Part shown: in pieces, positions 43,714 through 52,920 of the stretch | Layout: each line of letters begins with the position of its first letter | Position numbering within the stretch: position 1 is the first letter of the stretch | Assembly: GCA_965214695.1 (NCBI GenBank) | Contig: OZ243967.1 | Location: 1,178,001 to 1,242,000 of the forward strand | Direction of reading: 5' to 3' | DNA length: 64,000 nt | Origin: JAPOXR01 sp965214695 | Lineage (GTDB): Bacteria; Pseudomonadota; Alphaproteobacteria; Rhodobacterales; Rhodobacteraceae | Translations under genes and position numbers: made by a program | Notes under the pieces: model-generated | The model's input: the letters and a program-made list of their open reading frames with translations, nothing else | Told to the model about the DNA's origin: nothing | Database searches by the model: none

Positions 43714-45093
43714 ATGAGCAACAATGACAATCCATCTTTTCCGGATGATTTCGTATGGGGCGCTGCCACCGCGGCCTACCAGATCGAAGGCAATCGGCTT
43801 GCCGATGGCGGCGGCGAATCAATTTGGGACGTTTTCGCGCGCTGCGGAGGCACGTTGAACGGGGACAATGGCGACATTGCCGCTGATCATTACCGGCGCT
43901 ATCCGCAAGACCATGCCCTGGCCCGGGAGTTTGGGTTTTCCAGTCTGCGAATGTCCTTCAGCTGGCCGCGCATTTCGCCGGAAGGTTCGACAAGGCGCAA
44001 CCAGGCCGGTTTCGACCACTATGACCGGGTTCTCGACTCACTGCTCGAAAACGACCTCACGCCGATGGTCACCCTCTATCACTGGGATCTTCCCCAGAAA
44101 CTGCAGGAGAGTGGCGGTTGGTTGAACCGGGACACGGCATACCGGTTTGCGGACCATGCCGCAGCGGTCGCCCAACATTTTGGCGATCGGGTACCAAGCT
44201 GGATCACGACCAATGAACCCTGGTCTTGTGCGTTTCTTGGCTACGCAAGGGGGCTGCATGCACCTGGAGTGCGAGATTACCATGCAGCCGGAATCGTTGC
44301 CCACAACCTGAATCTTGCCCATGGCCTTGCAGTCCCGGCCATCCGCTCCCACACTAGGGAGGCACAGGTGGGTGTAACCCATTGTCTCCAGGTCATTGAG
44401 CCGTTCTCGGACGCGCCCGAAGATCTGGAAGCTGCAAGAACGGTCGACGGAGAGGCGAATGGACTGTTTCTCGAGCCGCTGCTGCAGGGCAGCTATCCGT
44501 CACACATGTATCCGTACCTTCCGTGTCTTGAAGACGATTCGGTCGTCAGGGACGGTGATCTCGAGTGCATCTCCGCCCCGATCGACTTCCTGGGGCTAAA
44601 CTACTACGTCCACGAAGTTGTCCGGTTTGACCGGACAATTCCAATCATTCACGCCTGCAGGATGGCTCCATTGGGTCCGCTCACCACCATCGGCAGCGGC
44701 CTTCGTCCGGACGGTCTCGAAGAGATCCTGCTGAAGCCGTCAAGGGATTATGGCTGCAAACTGCCCATCTACGTGACCGAAATCGGCTATTTGTTCAATG
44801 ACTATGTAAATCCCGACGGCCGGGTCAATGATACCGCTCGCATCCGCTACTATGACGGCGCCTTCCGTGCTGCCCACCGGGCAATGACCAAGGGCGTCGA
44901 TTTGCGTGGAATCTATGTCTGGACGCTGCTGGACGATTTCGAATGGGATTCAGGGTACAGTTCACGCTACGGCATTGTCTTCGTCGAGTATGGAACCCAG
45001 ACCCGAATACCGAAGGACAGCGCCTACTGGCTCAGGGATGTCGCCAGCCGCAACGGACTTGCCGACCCGCTCGGTTTTCGTCCCGCTGCCTGA
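43714..45093 (+). CDS. Glycoside hydrolase family 1 beta-glucosidase-like enzyme
   Basis: ATG 43714 follows GGGAGAATCC; 459 residues. GH1 TIM-barrel retaining glycosidase. FPDDFVWGAATAAYQIEG is the N-terminal signature; the acid/base Glu is in WITTNEPWSCAFLGY; the nucleophile Glu sits in IYVTEIGYLFND, where the usual T-E-N-G is T-E-I-G. LRGIYVWTLLDDFEWDSGY is the substrate-site motif; the usual E-W-x-x-G-Y is kept. There is no signal peptide, so it acts in the cytoplasm on an imported glycoside, consistent with the ABC genes directly upstream. The Asn-to-Ile change next to the nucleophile may alter specificity. Confidence 0.92.
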   Translation: MSNNDNPSFPDDFVWGAATAAYQIEGNRLADGGGESIWDVFARCGGTLNGDNGDIAADHYRRYPQDHALAREFGFSSLRMSFSWPRISPEGSTRRNQAGFDHYDRVLDSLLENDLTPMVTLYHWDLPQKLQESGGWLNRDTAYRFADHAAAVAQHFGDRVPSWITTNEPWSCAFLGYARGLHAPGVRDYHAAGIVAHNLNLAHGLAVPAIRSHTREAQVGVTHCLQVIEPFSDAPEDLEAARTVDGEANGLFLEPLLQGSYPSHMYPYLPCLEDDSVVRDGDLECISAPIDFLGLNYYVHEVVRFDRTIPIIHACRMAPLGPLTTIGSGLRPDGLEEILLKPSRDYGCKLPIYVTEIGYLFNDYVNPDGRVNDTARIRYYDGAFRAAHRAMTKGVDLRGIYVWTLLDDFEWDSGYSSRYGIVFVEYGTQTRIPKDSAYWLRDVASRNGLADPLGFRPAA

Positions 45094-45247
45094 GTCCCTG
45101 CAAGGATGATCCGGCTTCCTGCCATCATGCCGGCTTGGTGACTGCCGGCGAGGAGCGGGAAGGATTTGGCCCGGTACCTCCGGGGCCACGCCGCCTTCTC
45201 CATCCCGCCCGGTTTCGGGCCGATTGGTGGATGCCGGATCCCGGACC

Positions 45248-47356
45248 TCAGTCGGGCGAGGTTATCCGAATTGCGTCCACCGACATGGCGCCTTCGGCGA
45301 CAAGGAGACCAACGCCGCCGGATTCAAGCTGGCAGGCCCGGTCATCCTTCGCCACGAGAACCGCGTCTCCGGCGCTGGCGGTGATGTGTCCGGATCGAAG
45401 GGTCATCGACATGGGCACAATTTCGTCGAATTGCCAAGAAAATCCTGTCGAGGCCATGACCCTCCGGTCATCGTCCAGCACGCGGAGAATCTCGAACCGG
45501 CCGTCCCGGCACAGAATCGCGGCGTAGAACCTGTGCAATCCGCGCACCCGGGCGGCAAGGCCGGCATAGCGTCCAAGATGGATGTTCACGCTTGCAGACA
45601 CGCGGTAATCCACCCATTGACGGGTTCCATGAATGATCAGGCCCTCGCCCCGGTCACGGGAAATGCGAATTCCGGATGCATCCCCGGTGAATGAGTCGGC
45701 CGAATTCACCCATGCCCGCCGCCAGAATTCGCCCTGCTCGGCTGGTGGGCCAAGAACGAGTTCGGGAACGCCGTCCCATCCCAGGCGGTCAAGCAGCACC
45801 CGTCCCCCGGCACCGGAACCGGTTCCGGTGATGGACAGGCCAATCTCGGCAATCGGCTGCGATGCACAATCGGGCAGGATCCACGAGAGTTCGGTGCTGT
45901 CACCCGGTTCGAGGTCTTCCGTGGGTCCGGCCAGGTCGACGAGGGCATCTCCACTGCCATATCGCCTGATGATCAACCCCACCCTGACATCCCCGGTGTT
46001 CTCGGCTGCAGCGAGGATGGCGGCCTTCAATTCCTGGCCAGGATAGACCAGCGGTGACGCCATCAGTTCATAGGTCCGCATACGCAGGACATCCCTCGAT
46101 GCAAAGACCGGCGTCGTTGCGATCATCGTCCTGCCATCGTCCAATGACTCAAACCCGAGAGACAGGAGGTGCGTGCCGTCATGCCACTCTCCCTCGACCT
46201 TCGCGCCAGCCCCCTGGCCATGACTCCCGGACAGGCGGAATCCCTGGACAGAACCCGGCAGAGAGAAATGGAACTGAGCACCACCCTTGGGTGCGGCCGG
46301 CTTCGGTCTGCCGTCGACAGCATGGCCAAGCCCGGCAATGTAGTCGGTCATGCGCACGGCATCATTGACCGCGAAGCCGCCATCGGCTGAGGACACCAGC
46401 ATCCGATCGGCGATCGGGCCACGCCAGTCCTGGCTCGCATCCAACCCGTCCAGCCCGTGCATGAGGCCAAGCAGGCAACCGACATTGCCGGCGTTGCAGT
46501 CGGTGTCCCAGCCGCTCGTGTTTACGATCTTCTGCGCTCGACCGAAATCGTCCGGCGCGTAGAGCACGGCCATGATCATCAGGGCGTGGTTGGGGATGAC
46601 ATGGCAGTTCCCCGGAAATTTGTCATAGCCGTACTGCTCGGCAATCCGCCGGCGGGTATCCCGCCAGTCACTGTTCTTTCGGTGCCAAGCGCAAAGATCG
46701 GCAACGAGCCCGGCGATCTGGCAGTCATGCGGAATGACCGACAATCCGGCCTGGACAAGCCGGTCAATGTCGGCGCTCGTGAAAGCCTCGGCTTCCATCG
46801 CCGCCCACAGCATGGCTGCATGGACCGCCTCCCCGTCATGGCTGACGCGTGCCGCCTCGCGGGCCAACCTGGCGGCTAGTTCCGGCTGGCCGGGCGCAAC
46901 CATCGCCCAGCCATCTATGAAGATCTGCGCACCAATCTGCTCGGCGACGGTCTTGCCATTGATGCTGATCGAACCGCTTCCTGGCGCGGCAATGCCCCTC
47001 TCCAGGTTGAGCCATGCCGTGTGTTCGGTTGATATGCCGTTTCCTCCCCACCACAGGATGGAGCGTTTCTCGACGATGTAGTTCAGCCAGGTCTTGCCAA
47101 CCGCCTCCGAGGTGAGGAGATCCGGGTGGCTGCAATCCTCGAGTGCCCGGACAAATGTGAAGGTGCCGGCAATGTCGTCATCGGTCACGACCAGCGGATC
47201 GCCGAAGCGGTCGTGAACGTAGTAGTCGATTTCCCCTAACTCCTCGACGATCCGCTCGAATGTCCAGCCTTCGAAGGGACGGCCGAGATAGACTCCGATC
47301 AACTTGCCGAGAATGCCGGCATATATGCGAGTGGTATAGTCCCGGGGAAGCGACAC
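45248..47356 (-). CDS. ADP-ribosylglycohydrolase-family protein with long beta-sandwich C-terminus
   Basis: I use GTG 47356 (VSLPRDYTTRIYAGILGKLI), giving 702 residues; the frame stays open to 47530 and the start is uncertain. Residues about 5-350 form a DraG/ARH-type domain: GVYLGRPFEGWTFERI, the metal site VVTDDDIAGTFTFVRAL, WLNYIVEKRSILWWGGNGIS, and NTSGWDTDCNAGNVGCLLG with a second Asp pair. The remaining 350 residues look like two beta-sandwich modules (HYAGLAARVRG-like, INIHLGRYAGLAARVRGLHR), which is unusual for the family. Members remove ADP-ribose or related ribosides using two Mg ions. It converges with the GH1 gene, and no signal peptide is present. Its context suggests a role in glycoside or riboside use rather than protein modification. 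Confidence 0.82.
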   Translation of the reverse strand: MSLPRDYTTRIYAGILGKLIGVYLGRPFEGWTFERIVEELGEIDYYVHDRFGDPLVVTDDDIAGTFTFVRALEDCSHPDLLTSEAVGKTWLNYIVEKRSILWWGGNGISTEHTAWLNLERGIAAPGSGSISINGKTVAEQIGAQIFIDGWAMVAPGQPELAARLAREAARVSHDGEAVHAAMLWAAMEAEAFTSADIDRLVQAGLSVIPHDCQIAGLVADLCAWHRKNSDWRDTRRRIAEQYGYDKFPGNCHVIPNHALMIMAVLYAPDDFGRAQKIVNTSGWDTDCNAGNVGCLLGLMHGLDGLDASQDWRGPIADRMLVSSADGGFAVNDAVRMTDYIAGLGHAVDGRPKPAAPKGGAQFHFSLPGSVQGFRLSGSHGQGAGAKVEGEWHDGTHLLSLGFESLDDGRTMIATTPVFASRDVLRMRTYELMASPLVYPGQELKAAILAAAENTGDVRVGLIIRRYGSGDALVDLAGPTEDLEPGDSTELSWILPDCASQPIAEIGLSITGTGSGAGGRVLLDRLGWDGVPELVLGPPAEQGEFWRRAWVNSADSFTGDASGIRISRDRGEGLIIHGTRQWVDYRVSASVNIHLGRYAGLAARVRGLHRFYAAILCRDGRFEILRVLDDDRRVMASTGFSWQFDEIVPMSMTLRSGHITASAGDAVLVAKDDRACQLESGGVGLLVAEGAMSVDAIRITSPD

Positions 47357-47774
47357 GGGTTCAATCCGGATCTGGTGCTGCCGTGCAAGTGTTAGTGGGC
47401 GAGGCCGAAATTCGGAAGGGGATTTTGCCTGGCCGGGACATCCTGTTTGCCTTCGGAGCACGAGGACAGGGTGCAGGACATGCGCAAGAGCCGCCGGCCA
47501 ACCGGCGGCTGTCTTGCCTGCCTGGCGCATCCACCTGCATTTGTCCCTCCATCAACACCAGGCGGGATTCGGGCCACCTCGTTTCTTGTCTTCCAGTGGC
47601 CGCCATCCGGGCCAGGCGATCCTACACCTTCTGGCGCTGTGCCAGCGGGCCCGTCCGTGCATGCGGCAGTCGGAGCCAGTTCGGCCGGGTCAGGGCAGAT
47701 CGGCCGGGAGAGATGGCGCCGACCAGGTTGTCTCGATGCTTTTGACATGAATCCCGATATGGTAGGCAGGCAGC
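47357..47774. other. Divergent control region between the ARH-type gene and the HEPN gene
   Basis: About 420 bases if the ARH-type gene starts at 47356. It holds the upstream part of the open minus frame (a region without family character) and must include promoters for both genes. No repeat or RNA gene was seen. Confidence 0.35.
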
Positions 47775-48470
47775 ATGGCCATGACAGAATCCGCAATTGC
47801 CGACGACAGGTTCGACTACGAGGCGCTCAGGCATCTCGAGCGTGAATTCAGGGACGGGTTCAGCGAACATTTGCGGGTGCGGCTTCACCGGTCCATCAGC
47901 TGGATCGGGCGGGCCGAGGCCGAACTCCGCAAGGACACGGCCGATTACGATGCAGCCTTCATCTTCTATTGGATTGCCTTCAATTCCATCTACTCGTCGG
48001 AACAGTATCACCGCGGTTCAACCGGTGAGAAAATGCGGTTCCTGACATTCTTCGGCCTCGTCGTCGAACTTGACCGCGACCGGGTCATCTACAATGCGAT
48101 CTGGAACCGGTTCTCGGACTCGATTCGGCAATTGCTCAACAATCGCTACGTGTTCCAGCCCTTCTGGGATTCAATGGATAGCGGCGATGACGAATGGGAG
48201 ATCAAGTTCAACCGGGAAAACGGACAGATACTGAAGGCCTTCAGCAGCACCGACACCAGGACCGTCCTGTGCAAGCTCTTTGACCGGCTGTATGTGCTCC
48301 GAAACCAGCTGATGCATGGCGGGGCCACCTGGAACAGTACCGTGAATCGCACCCAGGTCAGGAATGGCACGCAGATCATGCAGTTCCTGGTGCCGATTCT
48401 GGTCAAGCTCCTGATGCAGTTCCCTGGCCACCCCTGGGGAAAGCCGTTCTTCCCGGTCATCGGCGACTGA
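47775..48470 (+). CDS. Stand-alone Apea-like HEPN domain protein
   Basis: ATG 47775 (or 47781) follows AGGCAGG; 231 residues, all-helical. FDYEALRHLEREFRDGFSEH and TADYDAAFIFYWIAFNSIYS are the HEPN first helices; VLRNQLMHGGATWNS holds the R-x4-H motif (Arg176, His181) that forms the RNase site of many HEPN proteins. No nucleotidyltransferase, NACHT or other partner gene is adjacent. Apea-like HEPN proteins are linked to RNA cleavage in defence and abortive infection, but housekeeping roles exist. It is flanked by a divergent ARH-type gene and a convergent ureohydrolase gene. Confidence 0.75.
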   Translation: MAMTESAIADDRFDYEALRHLEREFRDGFSEHLRVRLHRSISWIGRAEAELRKDTADYDAAFIFYWIAFNSIYSSEQYHRGSTGEKMRFLTFFGLVVELDRDRVIYNAIWNRFSDSIRQLLNNRYVFQPFWDSMDSGDDEWEIKFNRENGQILKAFSSTDTRTVLCKLFDRLYVLRNQLMHGGATWNSTVNRTQVRNGTQIMQFLVPILVKLLMQFPGHPWGKPFFPVIGD

Positions 48471-48566
48471 ATTCATGCAACTCGGCGTTCTGTCCCGATG
48501 CTGGTCAGGCACCGGCCATGCAAGCTGGCAGTCTGCCTCGATGCCGGTCAGGCGGTGGGCCCATGC

Positions 48567-49529
48567 CTATTCATTGGCCCCCTTCAGCGCGCACAGCATC
48601 TCGAAGAGAAGATTGGCGCCGATCAGCGCCGTGTTGCCGCTCGGGTCGTAAGGCGGGGAGACTTCGACCAGGTCACCGCCGACCAAATTCAGCCCCCGGC
48701 ACCCGCGAACGATCTCCAGGGCCTGGATGGTGGTCAGCCCGCCAATCTCGACGGTACCGGTTCCCGGGGCGAAACCCGGATCGAGGCTGTCGATATCGAA
48801 GGTGAGGTAGGTCGGAATTTCTGGCCCCAGCCGGTCCCGGATCCCTGTCATCACCGGCTGCAGCGACTTGTGCCAGCACTGCTCGGCCTGGATGACCTCG
48901 AAGCCTCGGTCACGCCCCCAATCATAGTCTCCCGGTGAGTATCCGGTCCCCCGCAACCCGATCTGCACGGTCCGGTCGGGAATGATCAATTCTTCCTCGA
49001 CCGCCCGGCGAAACGGCGTTCCATGGGCAATTTTCTCGCCGAACATGACATCCGACGTATCGGCATGTGCATCGACATGGATGAGGGCAACCGGGCCGTG
49101 CTTTTCGGCAATCGCCCGCAGCACCGGGTAGGTCAATGTGTGGTCGCCACCAAGGACCAGCGGAATGCAATCCTCGGCCAGGATGGCGGCAATTCCCTCG
49201 GTGATGATGTCGCAGGTCGCAACCAGGTTGAAGGTGTTGACTGCCAGATCACCGATATCCGCTACCTGCAAATGCTCGAAGGGCGCAATGCCGTTTCCCA
49301 TGCCATACGGGCGCAGCATGCAGCTCTCGGCGCGGATCTGCCGCGGGCCATGCCGGGTTCCCGCCCGGTTCGAGGTCCCGATATCGATTGGAATCCCGAC
49401 AAAGCAGGCATCCAGGCCCGATGCGGTCTCCTGGGTCGGAAGCCGCATCATGGTGGCCGGCCCGCTGAATCGGGCCATGTCATTGCCGCCAAGCGGCTGA
49501 TTGTATCGGAAACCGGGTTCGGTCTTCAT
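48567..49529 (-). CDS. speB: Agmatinase/guanidino-acid hydrolase (ureohydrolase family)
   Basis: ATG 49529, behind GAAGAGA, gives 320 residues. Ureohydrolases split a guanidino group to urea using two Mn ions. Ligands: His in VLGGDHTLTYP, His/Asp in ALIHVDAHADTSD, Asp in YLTFDIDSLDPGFAPGTGT; the Glu of LVGGDLVEVSPPYDPSGNTA completes the fold. It resembles SpeB, but guanidinobutyrase and guanidinopropionase have the same motifs. It is the last gene of a leftward run that also encodes a molybdenum hydroxylase; the 140-base gap to the FAD subunit gene leaves open whether it shares the transcript. Confidence 0.88.
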   Translation of the reverse strand: MKTEPGFRYNQPLGGNDMARFSGPATMMRLPTQETASGLDACFVGIPIDIGTSNRAGTRHGPRQIRAESCMLRPYGMGNGIAPFEHLQVADIGDLAVNTFNLVATCDIITEGIAAILAEDCIPLVLGGDHTLTYPVLRAIAEKHGPVALIHVDAHADTSDVMFGEKIAHGTPFRRAVEEELIIPDRTVQIGLRGTGYSPGDYDWGRDRGFEVIQAEQCWHKSLQPVMTGIRDRLGPEIPTYLTFDIDSLDPGFAPGTGTVEIGGLTTIQALEIVRGCRGLNLVGGDLVEVSPPYDPSGNTALIGANLLFEMLCALKGANE

Positions 49530-49671
49530 GATCAATCTCTTCCGGGCCCGACCTGGCGCATCTCCTTCACGCCGAAGGGTCGCCGCTCACCGCCGAGCTC
49601 ATTGCCAATTGCATCGCGCGCAAGCCGGCATCCGCCACGCAAACCGCTTGCACCTCAACCGCACTCTGCGC

Positions 49672-50457
49672 TCAGCAGGAGGCCACCGCCCGACCGGTCA
49701 TGATCTTGACCAAATGCGCCCGGTAGGCGGCGGAGCCGTGAATGTCGCCGATCATGCCATCGGCTGGTACATCCAGGCTATCCAGCGCCGCCTCCGAGAA
49801 ATCCCCTTCCAACCTCGACTCGGCATCCACCCAGCGAAACACGCCGCCCTCGGATGCGCCGGTGATCGCAACCCTGACCTGGCTGCCAAAGCGGGCGACA
49901 AATGCCCCGACCAAGGCAAACCGGGAAGCCGGCTGTTCGAATTTCTGGTAATTGGCGGCGTCGGGCACCGGGAATGCGACCTCGGTAATGATCTCTCCTT
50001 CTTCCAGCACCGTCTCGAACATGCCGGCAAAGAAGTCATCCGCCTGGATCTGCCGGCTGTTGGTGGTGATGGTAGCGCCGGTGGCCAGCGCTGCTGCCGG
50101 ATAGCAGGCGGACGGATCGTTATTGGCCAGGCTGCCACCGATGGTGCCGCGATTGCGAACCGCCGGGTCACCGATATTCCCGGCCAGCACCGCCAGCGCC
50201 TGGAACTCGCCCGCCGCACCGGCGGCGACATCGACATGGGTGGTCGCCCCGGCGACCCGGATGACTCCATCATCGACGGTGACACCCTTCAGGCTGTCAA
50301 TTCCGGTCAGCGACACCAGTCGGGTCGGGCTGGCCAGCCGGGCCTTCAGTGTCGGAATCAGCGTCTGTCCTCCGGCCAGCGCCTGTGCGCCCTCCATCTG
50401 CAACGCCGCCGCTGCCGCCTCGATCGAGGTCGGACTTTCAAGTTCGAATTCGTACAT
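49672..50457 (-). CDS. Molybdenum hydroxylase FAD subunit (CoxM/XdhB type)
   Basis: ATG 50457 follows AGGAGAAAGCTG; 261 residues. It carries FAD and passes electrons out of the hydroxylase complex. FAD-contact motifs: ALAGGQTLIPTLKARLA (pyrophosphate loop), VLAGNIGDPAVRNRGTIGGS (second loop), LANNDPSACYPAAALATGAT. The C-terminal CO_deh_flav_C part contains QKFEQPASRFALVGAFVARF. At 261 residues it is slightly short, as in form-II CoxM. It is co-directional with the Mo and 2Fe-2S subunit genes immediately upstream. Confidence 0.92.
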   Translation of the reverse strand: MYEFELESPTSIEAAAAALQMEGAQALAGGQTLIPTLKARLASPTRLVSLTGIDSLKGVTVDDGVIRVAGATTHVDVAAGAAGEFQALAVLAGNIGDPAVRNRGTIGGSLANNDPSACYPAAALATGATITTNSRQIQADDFFAGMFETVLEEGEIITEVAFPVPDAANYQKFEQPASRFALVGAFVARFGSQVRVAITGASEGGVFRWVDAESRLEGDFSEAALDSLDVPADGMIGDIHGSAAYRAHLVKIMTGRAVASC

Positions 50458-50520
50458 CAGCTTTCTCCTGAATTCATCGTCGTGCCGGCGGCAGGACCTG
50501 CCTGCCACCGCAAGGGCAAA

Positions 50521-52887
50521 TCAGCCATTCATCGCTTCCCAGACCCGCGAGGGGCTGACCGGCATGTCGATGTGGTCAACCGAATGCCCGCCGCGCGCCA
50601 GCGCATCGATCACGGCATTGACAACGGCTGGCGGCGAGCCGATGGCCCCGGCCTCGCCGCACCCCTTCACCCCAAGCGGGTTGTGGGTGCATGGCGTCTG
50701 GCAGGAATGATCGACCACGAACGCCGGCAGGTCGTCAGCCCTCGGCATGGCGTAATCCATGTAGCTTCCCGACAGGAGCTGGCCATCAGCCCCGTAGGCG
50801 GCATTTTCCAGGAGTGCCTGTCCGACGCCCTGGGCGATTCCGCCATGGACCTGGCCATCGACGACCATCGGGTTGATCACGTTGCCGAAATCATCAGCGG
50901 CGGCAAATGAGCAGATTTCGACCCGCCCGGTCTCCGGATCAACCTCGACCTCGCAGGCATAGGCGCCAGCCGGAAAGGTGAAATTGGCCGGATCATAGAA
51001 TGCGGTCTCCTCCAATCCAGGCTCCAGCTCGTCAAGCGGGTAGTTGTGCGGAACATAGGCGGTCAGGCACACATCACCCCAGGCGACAGACCGGTCAGTC
51101 CCGGCCACAGTGAAGCTGCCATCCTGGAACTCGATATCCTCGGCCGAGGCTTCCAGCAGGTGGGCGGCAATCCGCTTTGCCTTGGCAATGATCTTCTCGG
51201 TGGCACGAACCATTGCCGCACCGCCAACGGCGATCGAGCGGGAACCATAGGTTCCCATTCCCATCGGCGTGCTGGACGTATCGCCATGCTGGATATGCAC
51301 CTGCCCTTCTTCGATGCCAAGCATGTCGGCCATGACTTGGGGAAATGTCGTCTCGTGGCCCTGGCCGTGCGAATGGGCGCCGGTCATCACGGTGACCGAG
51401 CCGGTGGCGTTGACCCGAACGGTGGCGCTTTCGTAAAGCCCGGCCCGGGCGCCGAGTTGGCCGACCAAGTTGGATGGCGCGATTCCGCAAGCCTCGATGT
51501 AGCAATTCACACCCAACCCGCGCAGCTTGCCGTTCCTGCCCGACAATTCGGCCCTGTCGGCAAATCCACCGAGATCGGCAATTTCCTCCAGCCGGTCCAT
51601 GGTCGCCTGGTAGTTGCCGGTGTCATACTGGAGCGCCACCGGGGTCGAATATGGAAACTCGTCGGCACCGATGAAGTTGCGACGGCGAATCTCGAGCGGA
51701 TCCATGTTCAACTCCCTGGCCGCCTTGTCGATGACCCGCTCCAGCTGGAAGGTCGCCTCGGGCCGACCGGCCCCGCGATAGGCGTCAACCGGCACGGTAT
51801 TGGTGAACATCGCCTTCACATTCACATAGATCAGCGGCGTCCGGTAATTGCCTGCCATCAGGGTTCCGTGCAACCAGGTTGGTACTGATGACGAGAAGGT
51901 CGACAAATAGGCGCCAAGATTTGCCAGCGTCCCGGTGCGGATGGCGAGGAAATTCCCATCCTTGTCCAGGGCCAGTTCGATCCTGGTGACATGGTCGCGC
52001 CCATGCGCATCGGTCATGAAGGATTCCGACCGGCTCGCGGTCCACTTCACCGCCCGCCGCAATTTGCGCGCCGCCAGCGTGCAGAATGCCTCTTCGGCGT
52101 AATGGAAGATCTTCGAGCCAAATCCGCCGCCGACATCGGGCGCTACCACCCGCAGCTTGTGTTCGGGAAGCCCGAGGACAAAGGCACCCATGAGCAGCCG
52201 GATGACATGCGGATTTTGCGAGGTGGTGTAGAGAGTCGATTCATCGGTGGAGGAATCGTAGTCACCAATGGCCACCCGCGGCTCCATCGCATTGGGAATC
52301 AGGCGATTATTGACCAGTTCGAGGGTGGTCACGTGGTCAGCGTCCCTGATGGCCGCGTCGACCGCATCGCGGTTTTCCTCGACGAACCCCCAGTCATAGC
52401 AGAGATTGGTGCCGATATCGTCATGCACCAGCGGACCGCCATCCAGCGCCGCCTGCATGTCGATGACGGCCGGCAGTTCCTCGATGTCGCAGATGATCGC
52501 CTCGGCCGCATCGCGCGCCTGCGCCGCCGTCTCCGCCACCACTGCCGCAATCGGGTCGCCAACATGCCGGACCTTGCCCTGGGCCAGCACCGGATGACCC
52601 GGCTCCTTCATCGGCTCGCCATGCCGGTCCGTCACCTGCCAGCCGCAGGGAAGCCCGCCGACTCCCTCGAAATCCGCACCGGTGAACACCCTGAGCACAC
52701 CCGGCATCGAGGATGCCGCCGATATGTCCACGGAATTCAGCAACCCATGTGCCACTTCCGAGCGCAGGAAACAGGCATAGGCCTGGCCATGAATGTTGAT
52801 GTCATCAGTGTATCTTCCGTTTCCGGTCAGAAAACGGACATCTTCGCGGCGTTTCGAACTGGCGCCGATTCCGAAATCCTTTGCCAT
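50521..52887 (-). CDS. Molybdenum hydroxylase large (Mo-pterin) subunit, form-II CoxL-like
   Basis: ATG 52887 follows AGGAGAAGGAA; 788 residues. It holds the Mo-MCD cofactor and the substrate site of a xanthine-dehydrogenase-family enzyme. SKRREDVRFLTGNGRYTDDI is the usual N-terminus; VVAPDVGGGFGSKIFHYAEE and VDAYRGAGRPEATFQLER are cofactor/active-site segments; the catalytic Glu is probably in VKGCGEAGAIGSPPAVVNAV. True CO dehydrogenase has AYRCSFR; here AYRGAGR marks a form-II enzyme with an unknown substrate, probably an N-heterocycle or aldehyde. The three subunit genes lie in the order S, L, M with 33- and 63-base gaps. Confidence 0.93.
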   Translation of the reverse strand: MAKDFGIGASSKRREDVRFLTGNGRYTDDINIHGQAYACFLRSEVAHGLLNSVDISAASSMPGVLRVFTGADFEGVGGLPCGWQVTDRHGEPMKEPGHPVLAQGKVRHVGDPIAAVVAETAAQARDAAEAIICDIEELPAVIDMQAALDGGPLVHDDIGTNLCYDWGFVEENRDAVDAAIRDADHVTTLELVNNRLIPNAMEPRVAIGDYDSSTDESTLYTTSQNPHVIRLLMGAFVLGLPEHKLRVVAPDVGGGFGSKIFHYAEEAFCTLAARKLRRAVKWTASRSESFMTDAHGRDHVTRIELALDKDGNFLAIRTGTLANLGAYLSTFSSSVPTWLHGTLMAGNYRTPLIYVNVKAMFTNTVPVDAYRGAGRPEATFQLERVIDKAARELNMDPLEIRRRNFIGADEFPYSTPVALQYDTGNYQATMDRLEEIADLGGFADRAELSGRNGKLRGLGVNCYIEACGIAPSNLVGQLGARAGLYESATVRVNATGSVTVMTGAHSHGQGHETTFPQVMADMLGIEEGQVHIQHGDTSSTPMGMGTYGSRSIAVGGAAMVRATEKIIAKAKRIAAHLLEASAEDIEFQDGSFTVAGTDRSVAWGDVCLTAYVPHNYPLDELEPGLEETAFYDPANFTFPAGAYACEVEVDPETGRVEICSFAAADDFGNVINPMVVDGQVHGGIAQGVGQALLENAAYGADGQLLSGSYMDYAMPRADDLPAFVVDHSCQTPCTHNPLGVKGCGEAGAIGSPPAVVNAVIDALARGGHSVDHIDMPVSPSRVWEAMNG

Positions 52888-52920
52888 TTCCTTCTCCTGT
52901 AATCCTTGGCCGCCCGCTGC

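Noticed and set aside
45110..45150. Terminator between the GH1 and ARH-type genes
   Set aside because: Only short GCCGG/CCGGC stems of 5-6 bp with no T-tract; too common in this GC-rich DNA.
50521..52887. Aerobic carbon monoxide dehydrogenase
   Set aside because: The active-site loop is AYRGAGR, not AYRCSFR, so the enzyme is a form-II hydroxylase of unknown substrate.
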